Source: JBPBQZ01 sp050955105
GTDB lineage: Bacteria > Pseudomonadota > Gammaproteobacteria > Burkholderiales > Burkholderiaceae
Assembly: GCA_050955105.1 (NCBI GenBank)
Contig: JBPBQZ010000011.1
Location: forward strand, 1-16,238
Direction of reading: 5' to 3'
Length of the DNA stretch: 16,238 nucleotides
Shown here: positions 1-6,326 of the stretch, piece by piece
Position numbering within the stretch: the stretch's first letter is position 1
Layout of the letters: each line of letters starts with the position of its first letter
Translations under genes and position numbers: made by a program
The notes under the pieces: generated by a model
What the model was told of the DNA's origin: nothing
Database searches by the model: none
The model's input: only the letters and a program-made list of their open reading frames with translations

Positions 1-135
1 ATTCAGGGCGCGTATCAGCATGTCCACAGCCATACCGGGACACTGTTCGACGATGCAGATATTGTTGCCTCGTCGGGGTTCTCTACAAGCGATAACCAGA
101 AAGAACTGCGGTTGGGGTTGATACACAGGTTCTGA
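1..135 (+). CDS. Gram-negative porin, C-terminal fragment (5' part outside window)
   Basis: An open frame enters from the left edge and ends in TGA at 133-135; 44 residues are visible. It ends in KELRLGLIHRF, with alternating hydrophobic residues and a terminal Phe, the C-terminal beta-strand signature recognised by the Bam machinery in outer-membrane beta-barrels. The preceding STSDNQ segment matches the usual last loop of Burkholderia-type trimeric porins, which commonly end in STS-NQ...VGxRHxF. The likely role is a passive channel for small hydrophilic solutes in the outer membrane. The gene is convergent with the regulator on its right. The 7-bp inverted repeat TGAAAGA-CT-TCTTTCA (133-148) sits on the stop codon, but its 2-nt spacer is too short for a normal terminator loop. 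The family call rests on the tail only. Confidence 0.68.
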   Translation: MQGAYQHVHSHTGTLFDDADIVASSGFSTSDNQKELRLGLIHRF

Positions 136-196
136 AAGACTTCTTTCAACCGTTCGTTTCGCTGAGCCACGTCGCTACTGTAGGGCGTTCGGCCGA

Positions 197-231
197 GGGG
201 CAGCGCCTACATCAAATGTCGCCGCTGCCCC
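197..231 (-). other. stem-loop overlapping the 3' end of the Lrp-type regulator gene
   Basis: A perfect 9-bp stem, GGGGCAGCG (197-205) with CGCTGCCCC (223-231), and a 17-nt loop span the regulator's stop codon (212-214), just after the convergent porin. It could act as a bidirectional transcript-end structure between two convergent genes, but no T-tract follows on either strand, so it is not a standard intrinsic terminator. Confidence 0.35.
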
Positions 232-673
232 TGTCAATCTTGCGAGCCAGGACCACCGAAGTGGTGGTCTTGTCCACGCCTTCGATGTCGCCGATTTCGT
301 CCAGTAGTTCATCGAGCCGTTCCGGCGAGTTGGCTCGCAGCCAGGCCACGTAGTCGAACTGCCCGCTGACGGCGCATAGCACCTGTATTTCAGGCATTTT
401 CGCAAACCGCTTGACAACGTCGCGCGCAGATTTGGGCTGCAGCGTGATGCCCACGTACGCGTTCAATACATTCACGTCGATTTCTTTGCCGAGCCGGATG
501 CTATAGGCGGAAATAATATCGTTGCGTTCCAGGCGAGCGATTCTTGCGATCACGGTGGTTCTCGCAATACCGAGCTTGCGTGCAAGGTTGCTGGCCGTCT
601 CCCGAGCATTGACCTGCAATAGCGAAAGCAGGTTTCGGTCAATGTCGTCCAGTTGGTCGAAACGTAGGCTCAT
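212..673 (-). CDS. Lrp/AsnC family transcriptional regulator
   Basis: 153 residues, the normal length for feast/famine (Lrp/AsnC) regulators. Residues about 7-60 form the N-terminal winged helix-turn-helix: LDDIDRNLLSLLQ is the usual opening, TASNLARKLGIARTTVIARI is the HTH, and a hinge follows. Residues about 68-145 form the RAM effector-binding domain, including the conserved VSGQFDYVAWL strand that normally contacts amino-acid ligands between dimers. Family members bind DNA as dimers to octamers and usually control a neighbouring amino-acid or oxoacid gene. It is divergent from the ThDP enzyme gene across an AT-rich 193-nt spacer with two CTGA/TCAG palindromes, so control of that operon plus autoregulation is the simplest inference. 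The ATG at 673 fits the family N-terminus, though its Shine-Dalgarno is weak. The effector is unknown. Confidence 0.93.
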   Translation of the reverse strand: MSLRFDQLDDIDRNLLSLLQVNARETASNLARKLGIARTTVIARIARLERNDIISAYSIRLGKEIDVNVLNAYVGITLQPKSARDVVKRFAKMPEIQVLCAVSGQFDYVAWLRANSPERLDELLDEIGDIEGVDKTTTSVVLARKIDRGSGDI

Positions 674-735
674 GTTGCAGTCTCAAGAGAGAAGATCAAC
701 AGCAGTTGCGATATGCGTCAATTTTAGCGGGTGAA

Positions 736-812
736 CTGACGAAATAAAGTCTTCACGACGTCAGATTGTTACTTTTTTATGTTTTTCCATGTGGATAAAC
801 TGATTTCATCAG
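736..812. promoter_or_regulatory. candidate operator region between regulator and ThDP enzyme gene
   Basis: The AT-rich divergent spacer (674-866) contains CTGACG (736-741) mirrored by CGTCAG (759-764) with a 17-nt gap, and a tighter palindrome CTGAT-TTC-ATCAG (800-812). Both share CTGA/TCAG half-sites, and a T-rich tract lies between them. Lrp-family proteins bind degenerate palindromes of about 15 bp, often several in a row, so these are plausible sites for the adjacent regulator. No convincing -35/-10 pair was found by eye on either strand. Binding and its target are inferred. Confidence 0.35.
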
Positions 813-866
813 ATCGCAGTGTTTCACACGGCGGCTATCAATGTTGAAGGATTCTTGGAGTTGATT

Positions 867-2573
867 GTGACGGGTGCGGACTATGTAGTGAAGTTGCTTG
901 AAGCATACGATGTTGAGTACGTCTTCGGTCTGCCGGGTGATACCAACGTACCGTTCTATCGTGCACTGAACAAGTCGAACAAGATCAAACATGTGATGGC
1001 GCGTGATGAGCGCTCCGCGGTTTTCATGGCAGACGCTTATGCTCGGCTGACCGGCAAGCCGGCAGTCTGCGAATGCCCGAGTGGCGCGGGTGCGATGTAT
1101 TCGTTACCCGGCATTGCCGAAGCCACGGGCTCCTCCGTGCCGATCATCCTGCTTACCAACGACATCCCGCTGAAGGGCGAGGGCCGGGGCATGATCACCG
1201 AGCTGGATAATGCGAAGCTTTTCGAGGCGGTGACAAAACTTTCCGTGCAGCTGAAGACTGCGGACAAGATCCCCGAGTTTATCCGGCGCGCTTTTCGCGT
1301 AGCAACGTCGGGCCGTCCAGGATCAGTTCATCTTGCACTGCCGGAAGACATCCTGGCGAACGAAACGGTGTTCGAAGACGATGCTATTTATGCGGAAGAA
1401 CCCTGCAAGAAATTTCCGGCATTCCGGAGCTGCGCGCCGCAGGATTCAATCGAGCAACTTGCAGCGCTGATCAACAAGGCGTCGAGACCCGTCATCGTGG
1501 CGGGTGGCGGCGTCAACCTTGCACGCGCCGCTGGCATTATCAAGGCCGTCGCGGAAAAAACGAAGTCGGTGGTGGTCACCACAATCACCGGCCAAGGCAC
1601 ACTGCCTGACGAACATCCGCTTGCGCTCGGTGTCATTGGCGATAATGGCTTTCATCCTCATGCTGCAATGGCGGTCAACGAAAGCGACCTACTGGTGTAC
1701 GTGGGCTGCAAGGTCGGCTCAGTCGTTTCGATCGGTTGGACCTTCCCGTCGAAAAATCCGCATCGCAAGCTGGTCCAGATAGACATCGATCCCGAAGTCC
1801 TCGGCAACACGCAAAGGAACGCGCTAAGCCTGGCGGGCGACGCGCGATTAATCCTGGAGGATGTTCTGCCCTTGCTGCAGTTGCGCGGTAACCGTGAGTG
1901 GCTGCAGCCACTCAACGAGTCTCGTATCAATTTCTGGAAGCAGGCCCAGCCACTACTCACGTCGGACGCATACCCGCTAAAGCCCCATCGGGTTGTATAT
2001 GAACTGAATCGGCGCTTGCCGGCAGGCACGCAGATTTTGTCCGATGCTGGTACGCCGACGCCGTACATGTCACGTTTTCTCAAGCTTCCCGGTGACGGCT
2101 CGCGGCTGATCATTCCGCGCGCCTTCGGGGGTCTGGGCTGGGCCATCCCTGCTGTGGTCGGTGCCTGGTTTGCCAATCGGAAGACCCGTCCTGTCGGTCT
2201 GTTCGGCGACGGTTCGTTTGGCATGGTCTGCGGAGAACTTGAAACGCTCACTCGTCTGAATGTGCCGGCCGTGCTCATTCATTTTAATAATGGATGTTTT
2301 GGCTGGATCAAGGCACTGCAGAAGATGCACAACAACAATGAGTATCTTTCCGTCGACTTTACGAAGTTGGACGCAGCGAGGATCGCGGAAGCTTTCGGTC
2401 TGATGGCCTGGCGTGTTACGAATGCGGCGGAGCTTGAAGCGGCGCTCGACGGCGCGTTCGCACACGATGGCCCGGTGCTGATCGACGTCGTAGTCGAGTC
2501 GATCGTCGACGAACTGCCGCCTGTGTACAGTTGGATGAAGGCCACCGGGCGAGATCCGCTCACGATGGTGTAG
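867..2573 (+). CDS. thiamine-diphosphate-dependent enzyme, acetolactate synthase/2-oxoacid decarboxylase superfamily
   Basis: About 568 residues with the three-domain plan of the superfamily. The N-terminal pyrimidine-binding domain contains VFGLPGDTN and the cofactor-activating glutamate in ARDERSAVFMADAYAR (Glu48). The central domain includes RPVIVAGGGV. The C-terminal pyrophosphate-binding domain holds the GDG...NN motif (GDGSF from 447, NN at 474-475) that binds Mg2+-ThDP. Such enzymes decarboxylate 2-oxoacids, releasing an aldehyde or joining the fragment to a second carbonyl. It need not be true acetolactate synthase: no regulatory-subunit (ilvH) gene or other ilv gene adjoins, and its neighbour is a hydroxyacid dehydrogenase. 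Start: the frame is open to an ATG at 819, but GTG at 867 has GGAG (857-860) 6 nt upstream and gives the family-typical N-terminus (M)TGADYVVKLLEAYDVE. The substrate is unknown. Confidence 0.88.
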   Translation: MTGADYVVKLLEAYDVEYVFGLPGDTNVPFYRALNKSNKIKHVMARDERSAVFMADAYARLTGKPAVCECPSGAGAMYSLPGIAEATGSSVPIILLTNDIPLKGEGRGMITELDNAKLFEAVTKLSVQLKTADKIPEFIRRAFRVATSGRPGSVHLALPEDILANETVFEDDAIYAEEPCKKFPAFRSCAPQDSIEQLAALINKASRPVIVAGGGVNLARAAGIIKAVAEKTKSVVVTTITGQGTLPDEHPLALGVIGDNGFHPHAAMAVNESDLLVYVGCKVGSVVSIGWTFPSKNPHRKLVQIDIDPEVLGNTQRNALSLAGDARLILEDVLPLLQLRGNREWLQPLNESRINFWKQAQPLLTSDAYPLKPHRVVYELNRRLPAGTQILSDAGTPTPYMSRFLKLPGDGSRLIIPRAFGGLGWAIPAVVGAWFANRKTRPVGLFGDGSFGMVCGELETLTRLNVPAVLIHFNNGCFGWIKALQKMHNNNEYLSVDFTKLDAARIAEAFGLMAWRVTNAAELEAALDGAFAHDGPVLIDVVVESIVDELPPVYSWMKATGRDPLTMV

Positions 2574-2660
2574 GTTGACCAGCGAATGGCTGTGAGAATA
2601 CGCATTGCATTTCGGCATAATGGCAGATAGGAAATTAAACCACAGCCGTAGCGGATCATC

Positions 2661-5609
2661 GTGAAACAAGCCACACCGTATCGAGCCAGCAGCGGTTTGC
2701 TGCAGAGGCTCGAAGCAGAGCTTCGTCATGCCATGCGAGGAGAGGTCCATTTCGACGCGGGATCGAAGGCGCTGTATGCGTCAGACGCCTCGAATTACCG
2801 GCAAATCCCCTTGGGCGTGGTCTTGCCGAAGGATGCCGACGATCTCGTCGCCGCGTTGGACGTTTGCAAGCGCAATGCCGTGCCATTTCTGACGCGGGGC
2901 GGCGGCACGTCGCAGAACGGGCAGTGCGTGAATGTGGCCGTCGTCGCTGACGTCAGCAAATGGGTCAACCGGATCGTCTCCATCGACCCAATCGGCGCGA
3001 CCGCGATCGTCGAGCCGGGCGTGGTGTGCGATGTGCTGCGCACTGCGGCCGAACAACATGGGCTGACCTTCGCGCCCGATCCTGCCACCCACAGCCGCTG
3101 TACGCTCGGCGGGATGATCGCAAACAACTCGTGTGGCGCGCACTCCGTCATGGCGGGCAAGACCTTAGACAATGTCGAGGCGCTCGAAATCGTCACCTAC
3201 GATGGCGCTCGATTCTGGGTGGGTCCGACGACGGAAGCCGAACTCGAGCGCATCATTGGTCTGGGAGGCGCGCGCGGAGAAATTTATCGCAAACTGCGCG
3301 AGCTCCGCGACCGCTACGCGCAGCATATCCGCACAGAGTTTCCGCACATCAGGCGCAGGGTGTCGGGATTCAACCTCGAGCAGTTGCTCCCCGAGAACGG
3401 TTTCAACGTGGCGCGTGCCCTGGTGGGAACGGAGGGCACGTGTGCCGTGACATTGCAGGCCAAAGTTCGACTGGTGCACAGTCCTTCTTGCCGGGTGCTG
3501 CTGGTTCTCGGCTTCGAGGATATCTGCGCGGCGGCCGACGCGGTGCCGCACTTCAATAAATTCTCGCCGATTGCCATCGAAGGTTTGGACCAGGGCATCA
3601 TTCGTGGCCTGCAGGCGCGTGGGCTGAACGCGCAGGAAATCGCGCTACTTCCGCCCGGCGGAGCCTGGGTCGTGCTCGAATTCGGCGCGGATGCCAGCGC
3701 GGATGCGCGCAAGCAGGCGCACGAGGCGCACGCCTATTTCCAGGCGAGCCTGGGCGGCGTCGGCGTGACGGGACTGGTGGTCGAGGACGCATCGCAGCAG
3801 CAGCAGATCTGGTCGATTCGGGAGACGGGCGCTTCGGCGGTTGCGCTGTCAATTGACAGGGGCAAGCCGGACCCGATCGTGGGGTGGGAAGATGCCGCTG
3901 TCGACCCGCTGCGGCTAGGCGACTATCTGCGTGCATTCCAGGCGCTGGTCGCTTCCTACGGCTACGAGACATGTCTTTATGGCCATTTTGGCGACGGTTG
4001 CGTGCACGCCCGCATCACCTTCGACATCCGCAGCTCGGAAGGTGTTCTAACGTGGCGGCGCTTTCTGCGCGAAGCAGCGCAACTGGTGGTCGACTTCGGC
4101 GGCTCGCTGTCGGGCGAGCACGGCGACGGCCAGGCGAAGGCCGAATTCCTGCCCATCATGTATGGTCCGGAAATCATGCAGGCTATGGAGACGTTCAAGT
4201 CCATCTGGGATCCCTCCAATCTATTGAATCCTGGCAAGGTGATGCACGCCTACCGCGCGGATGAGAACCTGCGGATGGGTCCCGTTTACAAGCCCGTCAC
4301 GCTGCACACGCGCTTGACGTTCGAGAGCCGAGAAGGCGATGGGATGCAGCGCCAGGTCGAGCGCTGTATCGGCATGGGGAAATGTCGTTCCCTCGACGGC
4401 GGCACGATGTGCCCAAGTTTCCGTGCAACACGGGAAGAGCGGGATTCGACGCGCGGCCGTGCCCATTTGTTCTGGGAGATGCTGCAAGGCGAGGTCATCA
4501 CGGACGGCTGGAACAGTCATGAAGTCAAGGAGGCACTCGATACCTGTCTTGCTTGCAAGGGCTGCAGATCGGAATGCCCCACACATACCGATATGGCCTC
4601 ATACAAGGCCGAATTCCTATCGCATTATTACGAAAAGCAGCGCCGCCCGCGGCAGGCAATGTTCATGGGTCGGATTGGCCGATGGGCGCCGCTGGCGAGT
4701 CGTTTGCCGTGGCTTGCGAACGCCGTGACGTCTACCTGGCCGTTGGCGCGTGTCAGCAAGTGGGTAGCCGGGGTAGCCCCGCAACGCAGCCTGCCACGCT
4801 TCGCGCCGCGCACGTTCACCGCGATCGCAAGCCGGCAAAACGCCGGGAAGCGCGTCCGGTCCCTCGAGCCGACTCGCAAGGTCATCCTTTGGGTCGACAC
4901 ATTCAACGAGCACTTCTCTCCAGAGGTGGCCAGCGCGGCATTCGATGTGCTCAGTACTATCGGATACGACGTGGTACTGCCGCGCAAGCGCCTGTGCTGC
5001 GGCCGACCGCTCTATGACTACGGGCTTCTGGACGAGGCAAAGGCGCTGCTCAGGGCTGCGCTGGATGAGCTGGGCGAGGACATACGTGCCGGCATTCCGG
5101 TCGTCGGGCTCGAACCAGGGTGCTTATCGGTATTCAAGGACGAGTTACTTAAACAACTGCCTGACGACGCAACCGCCAAGCAGCTATCGGCGCAAACCTT
5201 TCTGTTCTCGGATTTCGTTGCTCGTGCCGATTTCGACTGGCCAAAGCTCGATGCCGAAGTGGCGGTTCACGGACACTGCCACCAGAAATCGATTTTCGGC
5301 ATGAGTGGAGAAACTGCGCTTCTCGATAAGCTGGGCGTTCGTTGGAAGCTGCTCGACACGGGCTGTTGCGGTATGGCGGGTTCATTCGGCTTTAACGCCG
5401 AGCATTACGAACTGTCGATGCAGATTGCCGAAGACAAGCTGCTGCCGCTCCTGCGCGCTACACCTGCCACCGCGATCGTGCTGACAAACGGCTTTAGCTG
5501 TCGCGAACAGATCGGGCACTGTACCGGGCGTGAACCGCTACACGTCGCACAGCTTGCCTTGCAGGCCCTCAAGATGCAGCGGAGCACTTTCGATGCGGAC
5601 GCCCTCTGA
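2661..5609 (+). CDS. FAD-binding and [4Fe-4S] oxidoreductase, YdiJ/D-2-hydroxyacid dehydrogenase type
   Basis: A 982-residue fusion. Residues about 45-190 are a PCMH-type FAD domain (RGGGTSQNGQ near 79, CTLGGMIANNSCGAHS near 147). Residues about 215-535 are the FAD-oxidase C-terminal domain (YGHFGDGCVHARI and SGEHGDGQAKAEF, the usual metal/substrate-site histidines). A ferredoxin-like part follows, with cysteines from CIGMGKC (569) and CLACKGCRSECPTH (629-642). Two CCG repeats end the protein: LCCGRP (CC at 779-780), then GHCHQKS (871) with TGCCGMAGSFG (G at 901). This is the layout of E. coli YdiJ and bacterial D-2-hydroxyglutarate/D-lactate dehydrogenases, which oxidise a D-2-hydroxyacid to a 2-oxoacid and pass electrons to the respiratory chain. 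The protein is probably cytoplasmic or membrane-associated; no signal peptide is seen. Start is GTG with GCGGA 5 nt upstream. It lies 87 nt after the ThDP gene and overlaps the GFA gene. The exact substrate is not determinable. Confidence 0.92.
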   Translation: MKQATPYRASSGLLQRLEAELRHAMRGEVHFDAGSKALYASDASNYRQIPLGVVLPKDADDLVAALDVCKRNAVPFLTRGGGTSQNGQCVNVAVVADVSKWVNRIVSIDPIGATAIVEPGVVCDVLRTAAEQHGLTFAPDPATHSRCTLGGMIANNSCGAHSVMAGKTLDNVEALEIVTYDGARFWVGPTTEAELERIIGLGGARGEIYRKLRELRDRYAQHIRTEFPHIRRRVSGFNLEQLLPENGFNVARALVGTEGTCAVTLQAKVRLVHSPSCRVLLVLGFEDICAAADAVPHFNKFSPIAIEGLDQGIIRGLQARGLNAQEIALLPPGGAWVVLEFGADASADARKQAHEAHAYFQASLGGVGVTGLVVEDASQQQQIWSIRETGASAVALSIDRGKPDPIVGWEDAAVDPLRLGDYLRAFQALVASYGYETCLYGHFGDGCVHARITFDIRSSEGVLTWRRFLREAAQLVVDFGGSLSGEHGDGQAKAEFLPIMYGPEIMQAMETFKSIWDPSNLLNPGKVMHAYRADENLRMGPVYKPVTLHTRLTFESREGDGMQRQVERCIGMGKCRSLDGGTMCPSFRATREERDSTRGRAHLFWEMLQGEVITDGWNSHEVKEALDTCLACKGCRSECPTHTDMASYKAEFLSHYYEKQRRPRQAMFMGRIGRWAPLASRLPWLANAVTSTWPLARVSKWVAGVAPQRSLPRFAPRTFTAIASRQNAGKRVRSLEPTRKVILWVDTFNEHFSPEVASAAFDVLSTIGYDVVLPRKRLCCGRPLYDYGLLDEAKALLRAALDELGEDIRAGIPVVGLEPGCLSVFKDELLKQLPDDATAKQLSAQTFLFSDFVARADFDWPKLDAEVAVHGHCHQKSIFGMSGETALLDKLGVRWKLLDTGCCGMAGSFGFNAEHYELSMQIAEDKLLPLLRATPATAIVLTNGFSCREQIGHCTGREPLHVAQLALQALKMQRSTFDADAL

Positions 5610-5988
5610 CAACCAAGATTTTGAGCCGGAGTGGCAAGGCGCTTGCCATTGCGGTGCGGTGAGTTTTCGGTTCACTGCATCGGTGTCATCTTATGTCGCG
5701 TGCAATTGCACCTATTGCCGAAGAAAGGCGGCCGCGCATCTGCGCGTATCCCCTGATCGATTCGCGATTGTGGAAGGGCGCGCCGCGCTGCAGTGCTACC
5801 GGTTTGGCACTCGGCAGGCGGCGCACTTCTTTTGCAGTACTTGCGGCGTTCACACACATTGTCATCCAAGGTCGGAACCACGACAGGTAAATGTAAATCT
5901 CCGATGTGTCGATGCCCTCCAGGAAGCGCTAGAGGGGTTGCCGGCAAGGAATCATGATGGGCTCAATTGGGGTGTACCGCCAAGCTGA
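5593..5988 (+). CDS. GFA family (glutathione-dependent formaldehyde-activating enzyme-like) zinc-binding protein
   Basis: 131 residues. All GFA/Mss4-fold zinc-ligand motifs are present: CHCG (18-21), CNCTYC (37-42) and CSTCG (81-85), with the usual strands between them and FxxG-like spacing. The family is named after Gfa, once reported to speed S-hydroxymethylglutathione formation, but most members have no proven activity, so only the fold and zinc binding are secure. The ATG at 5593 lies inside the end of the FAD/Fe-S gene (17-nt overlap). GGAG at 5581-5584 is 8 nt upstream, which argues for translational coupling in one operon. An earlier in-frame ATG at 5530 would lengthen the overlap and add residues unlike the family. 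A role in handling an aldehyde or thiol adduct from the ThDP enzyme would fit the context but is inference. Confidence 0.88.
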   Translation: MRTPSDNQDFEPEWQGACHCGAVSFRFTASVSSYVACNCTYCRRKAAAHLRVSPDRFAIVEGRAALQCYRFGTRQAAHFFCSTCGVHTHCHPRSEPRQVNVNLRCVDALQEALEGLPARNHDGLNWGVPPS

Positions 5989-6110
5989 TCGAGCTCTTCA
6001 ACCGCCTCCATCGCCAAAAGTCGCAGGGCTTGATCGAACTTGTACAGTCTGGCCCAGACACGGTGCGGGTTTTCGTGAATTTCGAGAACGGCCAGAACGG
6101 CCTGAGATGA
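5958..6110 (+). other. gene-free stretch with a coding-like open frame, possible gene remnant
   Basis: Between the GFA stop and the tRNA lies a + strand frame open from after a TGA at 5955-5957 to a TGA at 6108-6110. It has no ATG; TTG at 5967 is the only upstream start candidate, and no ribosome-binding site is evident. Its translation contains KLIELFNRLHRQK and SGPDTVRVFVNFENGQNG, which looks protein-like (amphipathic helix, then strands), and third codon positions are GC-rich as in real genes here. I do not recognise a family. It could be the 3' end of a core gene whose 5' part was lost when the region beside the tRNA was rearranged, a small unannotated gene, or chance. The opposite strand is also open here, so the coding strand is not certain. 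Confidence 0.22.
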
Positions 6111-6115
6111 ACTAC

Positions 6116-6205
6116 TGGCGGAAAGGGTGGGATTCGAACCCACGTTAGGCCTAAACCTAAACCAGATTTCGAGTCTGGCGCATTCGACCACTCTGCCACC
6201 TTTCC
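6116..6205 (-). tRNA. serT-like, tRNA-Ser(CGA): tRNA-Ser (anticodon CGA)
   Basis: On the minus strand the 90-nt sequence folds into a class II tRNA. The acceptor arm pairs GGAAAGG (6199-6205) with CCTTTCC (6120-6126), followed by discriminator G (6119) and an encoded CCA (6116-6118). The D arm contains AGTGGTCGAATG. The anticodon arm is CCAGA-CTCGAAA-TCTGG with anticodon CGA, reading UCG serine codons. A long variable arm is built on TTAGG/CCTAA, and the T arm is GTGGG-TTCGAAT-CCCAC. The long variable arm and discriminator G are serine identity elements read by SerRS, whose gene is immediately upstream. The 3' end faces the accessory-looking left region. The symbol is a description only, because numbering differs between genomes. 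Confidence 0.97.
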
Positions 6206-6234
6206 GGTCTACTTCAATCGCCTTTTGCGGGCGA

Positions 6235-6261
6235 CTTTGCCGCGGGTCGATCGCGGCAAAG
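6235..6261 (-). other. strong hairpin in the tRNA-Ser 5' leader
   Basis: A perfect 10-bp inverted repeat, CTTTGCCGCG (6235-6244) and CGCGGCAAAG (6252-6261), flanks a 7-nt loop. It begins almost exactly where transcription from the promoter at 6267-6295 should start, so the precursor would carry a very stable stem at its 5' end. A second small stem (TCGCC 6218-6222 with GGCGA 6230-6234) follows before the mature 5' end at 6205. No T-tract follows on either strand, so it is a poor intrinsic terminator, although a serS termination role cannot be excluded. Confidence 0.5.
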
Positions 6262-6266
6262 CGGCG

Positions 6267-6295
6267 AGTATAGCCGAAACCGGGCGCCGTTTCAA
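6267..6295 (-). promoter_or_regulatory. sigma70 promoter for tRNA-Ser
   Basis: On the minus strand TTGAAA (6290-6295) and TATACT (6267-6272) are separated by exactly 17 nt, close to the sigma70 consensus. The discriminator after the -10 box is CGCCGC. GC-rich discriminators are typical of stable-RNA promoters under negative stringent (ppGpp/DksA) control. Predicted transcription start is about 6260, leaving a leader of about 55 nt to be removed by RNase P and other nucleases. The promoter lies within the 121-nt spacer after serS, so the tRNA can be made independently of serS. Confidence 0.75.
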
Positions 6296-6326
6296 AGCCT
6301 CTTAACGCGGCCCCGAAGTCGTGCGA

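Noticed and set aside
1658..2750. Long minus-strand open frames (206 and 226 codons) inside the ThDP enzyme gene
   Set aside because: They lie antisense to a clearly conserved gene, have no recognisable domains, and are expected as GC-rich shadow frames.
2781..5385. Many open frames on both strands within the FAD/Fe-S gene, including a 199-codon one on the + strand
   Set aside because: The true frame carries all FAD, Fe-S and CCG motifs over 982 codons; the others are low-complexity, Arg/Ala-rich shadows.
5952..6199. Minus-strand open frames running through the tRNA gene into the spacer
   Set aside because: Their N-terminal parts translate the tRNA sequence itself (the familiar MAEWSNAPDSKSG-like artefact), so they are not genes as called; only the spacer part is kept as an open question.
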